A DNA stretch of 64,000 nt from Campylobacter concisus (lineage in GTDB: Bacteria > Campylobacterota > Campylobacteria > Campylobacterales > Campylobacteraceae). The stretch spans positions 1,116,001 through 1,180,000 of the forward strand of contig NZ_PIRO01000001.1 of assembly GCF_003048905.1 (NCBI RefSeq), in the 5' to 3' direction. This document shows positions 55,340 to 64,000 of this stretch, one piece after another (position 1 is the first letter of the stretch; every line of letters begins with the position of its first letter). Both the position numbers and the translations under genes were made by a program. The notes under the pieces were generated by a model that worked only from the letters and a program-made list of their open reading frames with translations, ran no database searches and was not told the DNA's origin.

Positions 55340-56257
55340 ATGAGAAAGTTTTTTAAGATTTTGTGTGCAGCCTCTTTGCTTTGTCTAGTCGCAAACGCAA
55401 GTGAGCTAGATAAGATCGGTATGACCTATGTCAAATCGCCACTAAACGTCCCTTCAATCGTCGATAAATTTAAAGGCTTTTATGCTAAATATTTTGGCGT
55501 ACCGGTAGAGTACTCTGAGATAACATCAGGTGCAAAGCAGACTCAAGCTCTAGCTTCAAATTCGCTCCAGTTTCTAAACTGCGTGGGCGGAACTTCAGTC
55601 ATACTTGCTGCGGCAAATAAAGCTGACATAAAGATCATAAGTGCCTATTCAAGAGCACCTGAAGCTTTTGCAATATTTGCTAAAGATAAAGGCATAAAAA
55701 CCGCTAAAGACCTAAAAGGTAAAAAAATAGCAGGGCCAAAAGGTACGATATTAAATGAGCTTTTGGTTAGGTATCTTGCTCTTAGCGGTCTAGGCATAAA
55801 TGACGTAGAGTTCGTTTCTATGGGCATCCCAGCTGCACAAGCTGCACTTGAAAATGGTAGCGTCGATGCAGCACTTCTTGCTGGACCAGCTGCTTATAAT
55901 GCTAAAAAATCAGGACTTAGTGTTGTAACAACAGGCAAGGGCGTCATCACTCCAGTCATCGTTACTGCCACAAGCGGAGAATTTTACAAAAAGCATAAAG
56001 ATATAGTTGAAAAATTTAAAAAGGCTCAAGATGAAATTTTGGCTTTTATGAAAGCAAATGAGGAAGAGGCATTAAAATTTACAGCTGAAGAGACTGGGCT
56101 TAGCATAGAGGCGGTAAAGAGTATGTATCCTCAGTATGACTTTAGTCCAAAGATCACGCCTGAAGATATAAAAGCACTTGAGGCTACGCAAGAATTTATG
56201 CTCGAGAGTAAGATGATTGAACAAAAAGTAGATATAAAATCGCTTCTAATAGATTAA
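55340..56257 (+). CDS. ABC importer substrate-binding protein (SsuA/NMT1-like)
   Basis: 305 residues, exported (ILCAASLLCLVANASE). It has the two-lobed NMT1/SsuA fold: GMTYVKSPLNVPSIVDKFKG, then DLKGKKIAGPKGTILNELLV and ALENGSVDAALLAGPAAYNA. Related proteins bind aliphatic sulfonates, nitrate or thiamine precursors; the ligand cannot be read from the sequence. It ends at a strong terminator that closes the four-gene unit. Confidence 0.88.
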   Translation: MRKFFKILCAASLLCLVANASELDKIGMTYVKSPLNVPSIVDKFKGFYAKYFGVPVEYSEITSGAKQTQALASNSLQFLNCVGGTSVILAAANKADIKIISAYSRAPEAFAIFAKDKGIKTAKDLKGKKIAGPKGTILNELLVRYLALSGLGINDVEFVSMGIPAAQAALENGSVDAALLAGPAAYNAKKSGLSVVTTGKGVITPVIVTATSGEFYKKHKDIVEKFKKAQDEILAFMKANEEEALKFTAEETGLSIEAVKSMYPQYDFSPKITPEDIKALEATQEFMLESKMIEQKVDIKSLLID

Positions 56258-56259
56258 AC

Positions 56260-56284
56260 AAAAAGGGCAAATTTGCCCTTTTAT
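56260..56284 (+). terminator. terminator of the ABC importer operon
   Basis: AAAAGGGCAAATTTGCCCTTTT palindrome right after the stop; the T-run is short. Confidence 0.8.
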
Positions 56285-56431
56285 CCTAAAACTTATAATC
56301 AAAAATTTACTAAATTTTAGCTCAAATATTTAATAATCAAAACTGACTAGGTGTGTCAAAAGGGTTTACATTACAAAGCAAAATTAGCGCTAAGCAAAAA
56401 TATAGCCATTATTTTTGCATTTTTATTTTGC

Positions 56432-56437
56432 TATAAT
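56432..56437 (+). promoter_or_regulatory. -10 box of nfu and the following operon
   Basis: TATAAT in GCTATAATAGCC, 27 bases before the ATG, preceded by T-rich DNA. Confidence 0.55.
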
Positions 56438-56463
56438 AGCCCAAAAATTTAATAGGAAAAAAT

Positions 56464-56739
56464 ATGATCCCATTTAGCGATGAAGAACTTTTAAAACCAG
56501 TCAGTGCGAGTTTGCAAAAGGTATTACCGATGCTTGAAAATGATGGTGGTGGCATGGAGCTACTTGGCATAAAAAACGGCAAAATTTATGTAAGGCTTAC
56601 AGGGCATTGCCATGGATGTGCAGCTAGTACAACTACACTAAAGTATGGACTCGAAAGACAACTTCGTATGGATATTCACCCAGAGCTTGAGGTCGTAAAT
56701 ATCCCGATTGGCGAGGAATTTGACATTGATAGATTATAA
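56464..56739 (+). CDS. NifU C-terminal domain (Nfu) protein
   Basis: 91 residues. The Nfu motif GHCHGCAASTTTLKYGLE has the C-x-x-C that carries a [4Fe-4S] cluster to target proteins. MLENDGGGMELLGIKNG is the other signature. It overlaps the start region of the next gene and leads a long operon to the polyprenyl synthase. Confidence 0.9.
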   Translation: MIPFSDEELLKPVSASLQKVLPMLENDGGGMELLGIKNGKIYVRLTGHCHGCAASTTTLKYGLERQLRMDIHPELEVVNIPIGEEFDIDRL

Positions 56740-57280
56740 AAAAATAGGCATTAAATACTTCAAACGTTCTAAATTTAAAGAAGCGATCTTTTACTTCTCT
56801 CTAGCTTACGAAAAGACACAGGATAAAAATTTACTATTTTTGATACAAATTTGCTCCCTTGGCGAGAAAAATGCAGAGGAAGCAAAACTTTTATTTGACT
56901 ATTTTATGGATAAACTAAGAGCTGGCGAAGATGATGAAGGAATGGATGAAATTTTAAAAATTTTAGAATCAAGATTGGCTAGCGATGAGTATTTTGAAGA
57001 GCAAGACGCGATCAGCTACGAGGACTTTAAAAAGGCTGTTTATAAGGATGGGAGCTTCAAAAAGGTCTTTGAAAATATCATGTTCTCAACCAAGGTAATG
57101 ATCTCGAACAAAGATGATTTTTTAGAATTTTTGGGAAATTTGATAAAAAATGACTTCATCGAAATGAGTATAAACTATCTTGAGAGTGCGGCGGTGATGT
57201 TTGGTGGCGATGAGCGCATAGATCAGCTTTTTAAAGAGATACAAAAAAGACAAAACGATGAAAATATCAGTAGAAAATAG
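56720..57280 (+). CDS. TPR-like helical protein of unknown function
   Basis: About 186 residues, all helical; IKYFKRSKFKEAIFYFSLAY is one TPR-like unit, and there is a charged acidic stretch in the middle. The start is unclear: TTG codons at 56708, 56720 and 56726 are the only choices and all lie inside the nfu gene. 56720 is used here. Its end overlaps murE by 23 bases. Conserved in neighbourhood with murE in Campylobacter, role unknown. Confidence 0.65.
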   Translation: MTLIDYKKIGIKYFKRSKFKEAIFYFSLAYEKTQDKNLLFLIQICSLGEKNAEEAKLLFDYFMDKLRAGEDDEGMDEILKILESRLASDEYFEEQDAISYEDFKKAVYKDGSFKKVFENIMFSTKVMISNKDDFLEFLGNLIKNDFIEMSINYLESAAVMFGGDERIDQLFKEIQKRQNDENISRK

Positions 57281-58541
57281 CTTCATAACAGATGACTCAA
57301 ACGAGTGCGAAAATGGCTCATTTTTCGTGCAAACTGCTGCAAACGCAAAATTTGCAGAGGCAGCGGTAAAAAATGGCGCTAAGATAATCAGCCTTGAAGA
57401 GTGTAAAAAGCTTTTAAAAATCGATGAAAGCTTAAAGATAGTTGGCATCACAGGCACAAATGGCAAGACCACAACGGCTGCTGCTATTTATGAAATTTTG
57501 CGAAATTTAGGCAAAAAATGCGGCCTAAGTGGCACAAGAGGGGCATTTATAGAGGGTAAGCAGATAGATGACAAGGCGCTTACGACAAGTGCCATTTTAA
57601 AGACGCTTTCTTACCTCAAAGCAGCTAGTGAGCAGGGCTGTGAGTACTTCGTGATGGAGGTTAGCTCACACGCGATAGCTCAAAAGCGTATAGAGAGCTT
57701 GAAATTTACTCTAAAAATTTTTACAAATTTGACTCAAGACCACCTCGACTACCACAAGAGCATGGAGGAGTACGCTAGGGTAAAGTCTAGCTTTTTTGAT
57801 GATGATGGCATGAAGCTTATAAATGCTGATGATAATGGCATTAAATTTAATCCAAAAAACGCTTATACGTATTCGCTCAAAAAGCCAGCCAGCTTTGCGC
57901 CGGTAGTTTATGGACTAAAGGACGGCATAGACGCGGTTATCAAGACGCCAAATGGCGATGTGGAGATAGACTCAAGCTTGCAAGGCGAGTTTAATCTTTA
58001 CAACCTAATTGCAGCCCTTGGCGCTGTTTGCTTGCTAGAGCGTCCAGACGCGACCGCGCTTTCAAAGGCGATAAGCAAATTTAAAGGGGTTAGTGGCAGA
58101 ATGGAAGTGGTTAGCACCGATCCGCTAGTCATCGTGGATTTTGCTCATACGCCAGATGGTATCGAAAAGGTGCTAAACTCGCTTAGACATCTAAATTTGA
58201 TCGCAGTCTTTGGTGCAGGCGGCGATAGAGATAGGACAAAGCGCCCAAAAATGGGAGCGATAGCCCAAAAATACGCAAGAATTTGCATCGTCACAAGTGA
58301 CAATCCAAGAAGCGAAGAGCCAGAGAGCATAATCGATGAAATTTGCGCTGGTATGAGTCAAAATGAAAATTTGATACGAAACGCCAACCGCAAAGAGGCG
58401 ATCGCGCTAGCCATTAGCAAGCTAGAACCCGGCTGGGCGCTTGTCATACTTGGCAAAGGCGACGAGCCATATCAAGAGATAAAGGGCGTCAAGCACCCAT
58501 TTAGCGACAAAGAAGTAGTAAAAGAGCTTTTAAAGAGGTAA
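57258..58541 (+). CDS. murE: UDP-MurNAc-tripeptide ligase MurE
   Basis: 427 residues. Adds the third amino acid to the peptidoglycan stem. ATP loop [43 protein letters not shown], the D-N-P-R signature for meso-diaminopimelate. Shorter than E. coli MurE (495), as usual in Campylobacterota. Overlaps the preceding TPR-like gene and leads directly to panD. Confidence 0.95.
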   Translation: MKISVENSFITDDSNECENGSFFVQTAANAKFAEAAVKNGAKIISLEECKKLLKIDESLKIVGITGTNGKTTTAAAIYEILRNLGKKCGLSGTRGAFIEGKQIDDKALTTSAILKTLSYLKAASEQGCEYFVMEVSSHAIAQKRIESLKFTLKIFTNLTQDHLDYHKSMEEYARVKSSFFDDDGMKLINADDNGIKFNPKNAYTYSLKKPASFAPVVYGLKDGIDAVIKTPNGDVEIDSSLQGEFNLYNLIAALGAVCLLERPDATALSKAISKFKGVSGRMEVVSTDPLVIVDFAHTPDGIEKVLNSLRHLNLIAVFGAGGDRDRTKRPKMGAIAQKYARICIVTSDNPRSEEPESIIDEICAGMSQNENLIRNANRKEAIALAISKLEPGWALVILGKGDEPYQEIKGVKHPFSDKEVVKELLKR

Positions 58542-58543
58542 AA

Positions 58544-58891
58544 ATGAATATAGAAATTTTAGCTAGTAAGATCCACAGAGCCGTCGTAACAGACGCAAAT
58601 TTAAACTATGTTGGCTCGATCAGCATCGGCGAGGAGCTTATAAAGGCTGCAAATTTGATAGAAAATCAAAAGGTTGAAATTTTAGACGTAAATAATGGCG
58701 AGAGATTTGCCACATATGTGATAAAGGGCAAAAAAGGCGAAATTTGCCTAAACGGCGCAGCTGCTAGAAAAGTCTGCGTAGGAGACGTGGTCATCATCGT
58801 GGCATACGCTAGTATGAAATTTAAAAAGGCTAAGAAATTTAAGCCAACCATCGTGCATGTAAATAACAAAAACGAGATCATAAAGGAGTAG
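58544..58891 (+). CDS. panD: aspartate 1-decarboxylase
   Basis: 115 residues. Makes beta-alanine for pantothenate and CoA. The self-cleavage site is Gly24-Ser25 in NYVGSISIG, which makes the pyruvoyl group; Lys9 in ILASKIHRA is also kept. [20 protein letters not shown] is the rest of the barrel. Two bases after murE. Confidence 0.96.
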   Translation: MNIEILASKIHRAVVTDANLNYVGSISIGEELIKAANLIENQKVEILDVNNGERFATYVIKGKKGEICLNGAAARKVCVGDVVIIVAYASMKFKKAKKFKPTIVHVNNKNEIIKE

Positions 58892-58894
58892 GCG

Positions 58895-59209
58895 ATGTTT
58901 GAGGGATTTGACTTTTCAAAGATGGGGCAGATGCTCGAGGATGTGCAAAAGCAGGCCAAGCAAATGGAAGAAGAGAGCAAAAATAAAGAATTTGGTGCAA
59001 AAAGCGGTGGCGGACTAGTAAGCGTGAGAGCAAACGGCAGCGGTGAGATACTTGATATCAGCATAGATGATAGCTTGCTTGAAGATAAAGAGAGCATGCA
59101 AATTTTGCTAATAAGCGCCGTAAATGACGTGTTAAAATCAGTTGAAGCTGATAAGAAAAACACCGCTTCAAGGATGCTTGGCGGCCTTGCTTCGATGGGG
59201 ATAAAATGA
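58895..59209 (+). CDS. YbaB/EbfC nucleoid-associated protein
   Basis: 104 residues. MGQMLEDVQKQAKQMEEESK (helix for dimerisation) and GGLVSVRANGSGEILDISID. Binds DNA as a dimer. No recR follows, unlike in many bacteria. Overlaps the PDZ gene by four bases (ATGA). Confidence 0.92.
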   Translation: MFEGFDFSKMGQMLEDVQKQAKQMEEESKNKEFGAKSGGGLVSVRANGSGEILDISIDDSLLEDKESMQILLISAVNDVLKSVEADKKNTASRMLGGLASMGIK

Positions 59210-60315
59210 GACTAAAATATAAATTTGCCCTTGCTTTTTTGCTATCAGCGCTTTGCCTAAACGCCGATCCTAGACCTACGCAAGAGGACTTTAATGCCTG
59301 CTTTGAAAAGAACAAAAACTCAATCGTCTCGGTAAATAAACACTTTGGTGTAGCTATCACTAAAAATTTAATCGCAGTACCAAAAAGTGAGGGAGCTCCA
59401 CTTGGCGAATATGTCAAATTTGACCCATATTTACAGCTCTTTTTAGTCCGCTCTAGCAAGGAGCTAAGTCCTGTTGTTATGGCTGATGAGACCAACGAGG
59501 AGCGCATCAAAAAGAGCACTTGGGTTGGTATCTTAAATGACGCAAACAACACCGTCATGGGTCACATCAAGTCTTTAGGGCAAAATTTAGGCGATTTTGA
59601 TACGCTAAACTTCGAGTATAACGCGACTGGCGAGATAAATACGCCTTGCTGCAAGATGATAGGCATAGCTGTTGGAGTTGATAAATTTATACCAAATCGC
59701 TATTTAAAACACTTTGTATCTTACGATGACGTCTATTACGGCGATATCGGTGTGAAGTTCTTGCAAAAAGAGGATAAATTTTTTGTAGGGCTTGTTGATC
59801 CTTTGGGACGTGGCAAGATGATGATGGTTGATGATGAACTAGTTAGTGTAAATGGCATCAAGCCAAAGAGCCTAAGAGAGCTAAATGAGATGGTGCTTTT
59901 TGCTCCAAAGGGCGTAAAGCTTGACATCATCGTGAAGCGCGATAAGCAAGAAATGCTCTTTCAGGTGCCAGTAAGTGGGGATGTGAAATTTAACCAAAGC
60001 CTCGATGTAGACGCCCCTTCAAGCCTTGACATACCAAATTTCAACATCATGCCAAAAGAGCCACAAACAATGCTTGATGATAAGATTTTGGTGGATTATG
60101 GTATCACGGTGGATAAAAATTTAGTCGTTACTAAGGTCGAGCCAAAGTCAAATGCAGAAATTTTTGGCATCAAGACCGGTGATAAAATTTTGGGTTTTGA
60201 TAAACAAAGCGTGAGTAGCCGTGAAGAGCTTTTAGAGAATCTTGGTGAATTAAAAAATTTTACGCTTCTATTTACTAGAGATGACTTTCAGTTTTTTGTA
60301 AGAGTGCCAAAATGA
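59206..60315 (+). CDS. exported PDZ-domain protein
   Basis: 369 residues with a signal peptide (FALAFLLSALCLNA). The first 190 residues resemble a trypsin-like beta-barrel but lack a visible catalytic triad. It then has two PDZ-like parts: LVSVNGIKPKSLRELNEMVL and, near the end, VEPKSNAEIFGIKTGDKILG. A role in envelope protein quality or binding is inferred; it is not a clear HtrA protease. Coupled to the genes on both sides by four-base overlaps. Confidence 0.7.
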   Translation: MRLKYKFALAFLLSALCLNADPRPTQEDFNACFEKNKNSIVSVNKHFGVAITKNLIAVPKSEGAPLGEYVKFDPYLQLFLVRSSKELSPVVMADETNEERIKKSTWVGILNDANNTVMGHIKSLGQNLGDFDTLNFEYNATGEINTPCCKMIGIAVGVDKFIPNRYLKHFVSYDDVYYGDIGVKFLQKEDKFFVGLVDPLGRGKMMMVDDELVSVNGIKPKSLRELNEMVLFAPKGVKLDIIVKRDKQEMLFQVPVSGDVKFNQSLDVDAPSSLDIPNFNIMPKEPQTMLDDKILVDYGITVDKNLVVTKVEPKSNAEIFGIKTGDKILGFDKQSVSSREELLENLGELKNFTLLFTRDDFQFFVRVPK

Positions 60316-61211
60316 GCCTACTTGAGGACTTTGTAAAATTTCTAAACGCAAATTTGCCAAAGGCTCCTAGCTTTCACCCTTATTATGAGGAGGCACTTGG
60401 CGTTATGCTAAAGGCTGGAGGCAAGCACTTTAGGGCACTTTTGCTTCTTGGCGTGGTGGAAAGCGTGGATAAAAGCCTCACGCAAAAGGCGATGAGAGTG
60501 GCTTTGGGACTTGAGATGATGCACACATACTCGCTCATTCATGATGACTTGCCATCTATGGATAACGCAAGCCTTAGACGTGGCACACCAACACTTCACG
60601 TAACCTACGACGAGACAACTGCGATACTTGTAGGAGATGCGTTAAATACGCATGCTTTTTATGAAATTTCACGTGCCAATTTGAGTGCTGAGGCGCGTAT
60701 AAAATGCGTGGAAATTTTAAGCGAGAATGCTGGCGTTAGCGGCATGGTGCTAGGTCAGGCGCTGGATTGTTTTTTTGAAAATACAGACAAAGAGGATATC
60801 AAAAGGGCAAAGGCTAAATTTGGCCTCTCTGGCAAGATGCTAAGCCTTGATGAACTAGTCTTTTTACATATCTACAAAACCGCAAAGCTCATCGCTGCAA
60901 GCCTAAAAATGGGCTCTGTGATAGTAAATTTAGACGAAATAGAGTGCGAGAAAATTTATGATATCGGCCTAAAACTTGGGCTTGCTTTTCAGATACAAGA
61001 CGATATCATCGATCTTACAAGCAACGAAGCAGCCGCTGGAAAGCCCGTGCATAACGATCTAGCTAAAAACTCATTTACAAATTTGCTTGGCCTTGAAGGC
61101 GCTAAAAAGAAAAAAGATGAGCTAATTTGTGAGATAGAAGAGGCACTAAATCAGATAGATGCAAATATCGCAAAGATGATATTAGGGCTTACAGATAAAC
61201 ACCTCAGATAA
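60312..61211 (+). CDS. ispA: polyprenyl diphosphate synthase (IspA-like)
   Basis: 299 residues. The two aspartate-rich motifs are DDLPSMD (about 75-81) and DDIID (about 231-235) for Mg-diphosphate binding; GKHFRALLLLGV and GQALDCF are also typical. Makes farnesyl or geranylgeranyl diphosphate; chain length not certain from sequence. Last gene of the nfu-to-ispA operon. Confidence 0.92.
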   Translation: MSLLEDFVKFLNANLPKAPSFHPYYEEALGVMLKAGGKHFRALLLLGVVESVDKSLTQKAMRVALGLEMMHTYSLIHDDLPSMDNASLRRGTPTLHVTYDETTAILVGDALNTHAFYEISRANLSAEARIKCVEILSENAGVSGMVLGQALDCFFENTDKEDIKRAKAKFGLSGKMLSLDELVFLHIYKTAKLIAASLKMGSVIVNLDEIECEKIYDIGLKLGLAFQIQDDIIDLTSNEAAAGKPVHNDLAKNSFTNLLGLEGAKKKKDELICEIEEALNQIDANIAKMILGLTDKHLR

Positions 61212-61234
61212 AAGCTAGAAATTTCTAGCTTTTT
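61211..61234 (+). terminator. terminator after ispA
   Basis: AAAGCTAGAAATTTCTAGCTTTTT, a palindrome with a T-run, right after the ispA stop. Confidence 0.85.
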
Positions 61235-61315
61235 ACTGTTAAAAATTTAAAAAATTTATATCACTCTTTAGACATTTTGGGCAAAAACGCAAGGCAAGTT
61301 TTAATCACTTTTTTG

Positions 61316-61321
61316 TATAAT
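61316..61321 (+). promoter_or_regulatory. -10 box of tkt
   Basis: TATAAT in TTTGTATAATCC, 24 bases before the ATG, with T-rich DNA upstream. Confidence 0.55.
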
Positions 61322-61344
61322 CCAAAACAATAAAAGGAGATCAT

Positions 61345-63255
61345 ATGCTAAAAAAACAAGCCGATACTATAAGATTTTTGTGCGCTGATATGGTGCAAAA
61401 CGCTAACAGCGGACACCCAGGTGCACCTATGGGTCTAGCTGATATTATGGTGGTTTTAAGCAACTTTTTAAAACACAATCCAAAAAATCCAAAATGGCTA
61501 AATAGAGACAGGCTCGTTTTTAGCGGTGGTCACGCATCAAGTTTGGTTTATAGCTTTTTACATCTAAGCGGCTACGATCTAAGTCTTGACGAGCTTAAAA
61601 ATTTTCGCCAACTTGGCTCAAACACTCCAGGACACCCAGAAATTCACACTCCAGGCGTTGAGGTTGCTACTGGCCCGCTTGGTCAAGGTGTAGCAAACGC
61701 AGTTGGCCTAGCCATGGCAGAAAAATACGCTGCAAACGTGCTAAACGAGCCAGATAATAAAATAATCGATCATAAAATTTATTGCCTTTGCGGTGATGGC
61801 GATCTTGAAGAGGGTATAAGCTACGAGGCATGTTCGGTAGCTGGAAATTTAAGACTAGATAATCTTGTGCTCATTTACGACTCAAATAACATTACGATCG
61901 AGGGTGACACGGCGATAGCTTTTAGTGAGGATGTCAAAGCGAGGTTTGAGGCGCAGGGCTGGGAGGTCGCACGCATCGATGGACACGACTACGATCAGAT
62001 CGAATTTGCACTTGAGCAAGCAAACGAGAAAGAGTCGCCATATCTCATCATCGCAAACACACGCATAGCACGTGGTGCAATGGAGCTTGAGGGCTCACAC
62101 CACAGCCACGGCGCCCCACTTGGCGAAGAGATCATCAAAAAGGCAAAGGCCGCAGCTGGCTTTGACCCTGAGAAGAAATTTGCCATTGATGAGGACGTGC
62201 TTTTAAGATTTAGAGGCGCAGTTGAAAAGGGCGATCTAGAAGAGGCGATGTGGAACAAAAAGGTTGAGGCGCTAAGCATTGAAGGCAAAAATTTACTAAA
62301 CTCGCTTCTTAATCCAGACTTTAGTAAGATCGAATTCCCTGACTTTAGCGACAAAAAGCTAGCCACAAGAGATACAAACCACGTAATTTTAAATGAAATA
62401 GCTAAAAAACTACCTGGCTTTATCGGTGGTAGTGCTGACCTTGCTCCGTCAAATAAGACTGAGCTAAAGGGTATGGGCGACTTCCCAAATGGCAAAAATA
62501 TCCACTACGGCATCAGAGAGCATGCCATGGCGGCTATTAACAACGGCATCGCTAGATACGGCCTTTTCTTGCCATTTTCAGCAACATTTTTTATTTTCAG
62601 CGACTATTTAAAGCCAAGTGCAAGGATAGCAGCGCTCATGGGCATCAAGCACTTTTTTGTCTTCACGCATGATAGTATCGGCGTTGGAGAAGATGGTCCG
62701 ACACACCAACCTATCGAGCAGCTTAGCACATTTAGAGCGATGCCAAATTTCTACACTTTCCGCCCAGCTGACGGTAACGAAAACGCAGCTAGCTGGCAAG
62801 CGGCTCTAAATTTAAACGCTCCAAGTGCCTTTGTGCTTAGCCGCCAAGGGCTTGAGCCACTTGCGAAAGGCGAATTTGGTGAGGTTAGCAACGGCGCATA
62901 TCTGCTAAGCTCAGCAAAAGATGCGAAGATCACATTTATGGCAAGCGGCAGCGAGGTTTCACTCTGTGTAAAAGCAGCCGCACTTCTAGCTGAGCAAGGT
63001 ATCGGCGCAAACGTCGTGTCTGCTCCTTGTTTTGACCTACTTTGCGAGCAACCAGATGAGTACGTGGCTAGAATTTTAGATAAAAATACGACCATCATCG
63101 CAGTCGAAGCCGCAACTGGCCTTGAGTGGTATAAATTTGCCGACGCGGTTTATGGCATGAGCGGCTTTGGCGCCAGCGGAAAGGCTAACGAGCTATTTGA
63201 TCACTTTGGCTTTACGCCACAAAAACTTGCAAATTTCGCTAGCGAAATCATATAA
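61345..63255 (+). CDS. tkt: transketolase
   Basis: 636 residues. Thiamine diphosphate enzyme of the pentose phosphate pathway. NSGHPGAPMGLADIMVVL, GGHASSLVYSFL, ATGPLGQGVANAVGLAMAE, the ThDP motif CGDGDLEEGISYEA to SNNITIEGD, and the Pyr-domain GIREHAMAAINNG with the catalytic Glu. A full three-domain enzyme with its own promoter. A terminator follows. Confidence 0.96.
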   Translation: MLKKQADTIRFLCADMVQNANSGHPGAPMGLADIMVVLSNFLKHNPKNPKWLNRDRLVFSGGHASSLVYSFLHLSGYDLSLDELKNFRQLGSNTPGHPEIHTPGVEVATGPLGQGVANAVGLAMAEKYAANVLNEPDNKIIDHKIYCLCGDGDLEEGISYEACSVAGNLRLDNLVLIYDSNNITIEGDTAIAFSEDVKARFEAQGWEVARIDGHDYDQIEFALEQANEKESPYLIIANTRIARGAMELEGSHHSHGAPLGEEIIKKAKAAAGFDPEKKFAIDEDVLLRFRGAVEKGDLEEAMWNKKVEALSIEGKNLLNSLLNPDFSKIEFPDFSDKKLATRDTNHVILNEIAKKLPGFIGGSADLAPSNKTELKGMGDFPNGKNIHYGIREHAMAAINNGIARYGLFLPFSATFFIFSDYLKPSARIAALMGIKHFFVFTHDSIGVGEDGPTHQPIEQLSTFRAMPNFYTFRPADGNENAASWQAALNLNAPSAFVLSRQGLEPLAKGEFGEVSNGAYLLSSAKDAKITFMASGSEVSLCVKAAALLAEQGIGANVVSAPCFDLLCEQPDEYVARILDKNTTIIAVEAATGLEWYKFADAVYGMSGFGASGKANELFDHFGFTPQKLANFASEII

Positions 63256-63263
63256 ATTTAATC

Positions 63264-63283
63264 TTGGGGAGTAAAATCCCCAA
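63264..63283 (+). terminator. terminator after tkt
   Basis: TTGGGGA-GTAAAA-TCCCCAA, 8 bases after the stop; the T-run is missing, so termination may be partial. Confidence 0.55.
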
Positions 63284-63312
63284 CTGCAATCTAAAATCAA
63301 AAAAGGCATTTT

Positions 63313-64000
63313 ATGGAAATTTCTCATGTTATCGTTTTGGCCTTGGTGCAAGGCATAAGCGAATTTTTGCCCATTTCAAGCTCGGCTCATCTTATCTTGG
63401 TGCCAAAGCTACTTGGCTGGCCAGATCAAGGTCTTGCTTTTGATGTGGCAGTGCACGTTGGTACGTTAAGTGCGATACTTTTTTATTTTAAAGATACGAT
63501 TTTTAAGCTACTTCGTGACTTTTTTGCCTCGATCGCACAAAGAAAGATGGTAGGCGATAGCTTGCTTGTCTGGTGCGTGGGATTTGCCACTATCCCGGTT
63601 GGAATCTTTGGGCTTTTATTTAACAACATTATCGAAGAATACGCAAGAAGCGGCGTTGTGATCGCTATTACTACGATCGTCTTTGGCATAGCGCTTTACT
63701 TTGCAGATCTTCGCTCATCAAATAAAAGCGAATATGAAATGACCATAAAATTTGCGCTTATTATTGGCCTTGCTCAAGCTGTGGCGCTCATCCCTGGCGT
63801 CTCAAGATCAGGCGTGACGATGACAGCGGCCTTATTTTTGGGCTTTAGCCACAAGGGAAGTGCGAATTTCTCATTTTTGATGTCGATCCCAGTCATTATC
63901 CTAGCTGGTGGGCTTGAGAGTATCAAGCTTATAAAAGATCCAAATGCGCTTCCTTGGAGCGACATCGCCCTTGGTGTCATCATAAGTGCTGTTAGTGCCT
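63313..64000 (+). CDS. uppP: undecaprenyl-diphosphatase UppP, 3' partial
   Basis: First 229 residues; the frame runs off the window. Membrane enzyme that recycles the carrier lipid for peptidoglycan. QGISEFLPISSSAHLILVP (the E-x-x-x-x-x-SSSAH motif) and ALIPGVSRSGVTMTAALFLG (the G-x-SRSG motif) are the two active-site loops. ATG at 63313 after AAAAAGGCATTTT. Known also as bacA, for bacitracin resistance. Confidence 0.96.
   Translation, partial: MEISHVIVLALVQGISEFLPISSSAHLILVPKLLGWPDQGLAFDVAVHVGTLSAILFYFKDTIFKLLRDFFASIAQRKMVGDSLLVWCVGFATIPVGIFGLLFNNIIEEYARSGVVIAITTIVFGIALYFADLRSSNKSEYEMTIKFALIIGLAQAVALIPGVSRSGVTMTAALFLGFSHKGSANFSFLMSIPVIILAGGLESIKLIKDPNALPWSDIALGVIISAVSA

Noticed and set aside
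59206-60315. HtrA-type serine protease
   Set aside because: PDZ-like parts are present but no convincing GNSGGP-type serine motif or His/Asp pair, so a protease call is not supported.
1-64000. tRNA or rRNA genes
   Set aside because: I looked for tRNA T-arm and acceptor signatures, including near the integrase, and saw none; I cannot run a covariance search, so a cryptic one could be missed.

Overview
The window comes from an AT-rich Campylobacterota chromosome, most like Campylobacter and possibly close to C. concisus. The basis is the short intergenic gaps, the uninterrupted S10-spc-alpha ribosomal gene block without rpmD (L30), the single-copy DctPQM TRAP system, the small Nfu, ThiD2 and YbaB proteins, TATAAT-type -10 boxes without a clear -35, and the retention-module beta-repeat adhesin. 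The species call is inference.

Positions 1 to about 15500 are a degraded accessory island. It opens with a tyrosine recombinase whose 5' end is outside the window. A frameshifted UvrD-like helicase remnant and a second recombinase fused at its N-terminus follow. About 300 bases of degenerate five-base tandem repeats come next, then an orphan copy of the promoter and first codons of an adhesin gene, a broken adhesin paralogue (4248-6590), and the intact 907-residue adhesin (6793-9516). A Mob/Pre-type relaxase lies beyond. From 11800 to 14041 there are fragments of a Mu-like prophage (gp28-like end, gpG-like virion protein, S24 repressor) around an intact DUF3644 gene carrying a HEPN-type R-x4-H motif. 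A vapBC toxin-antitoxin pair and an XRE antitoxin fragment close the island.

Positions 15960-37600 are housekeeping and metabolic genes. They include frr, a polysaccharide deacetylase, secG, a ThiD2-domain gene, a Bax-inhibitor-1 family gene, carbonic anhydrase, an MscS channel, a very acidic small protein and two tandem diguanylate cyclases. A dctPQM C4-dicarboxylate-type importer, sodB, a MalY/PatB C-S lyase, a trans-sulfuration enzyme, tpx, rnhB, a periplasmic DUF3298-like protein, an AAA ATPase and a type IIG restriction-modification gene with a ten-G tract at its 3' end complete this section.

Positions 37700-51840 are the ribosomal protein block, rpsJ to rplQ, with secY, map, infA and rpoA. 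Two gaps in it (before rplF and before rpmJ) are rich in hairpins.

Positions 52000-64000 hold a gene of unknown function behind a sigma-28-like promoter, then a four-gene unit in which a 202-residue protein carries all three [FeFe]-hydrogenase H-cluster motifs and is translationally coupled to an SsuABC-type importer. A tightly packed run follows: nfu, a TPR-like gene, murE, panD, ybaB, a PDZ gene, a polyprenyl synthase gene and tkt. uppP is cut by the window end. The hydrogenase-like protein next to an importer is the most unusual item. The adhesin copies and the five-base repeat array are the next most interesting.
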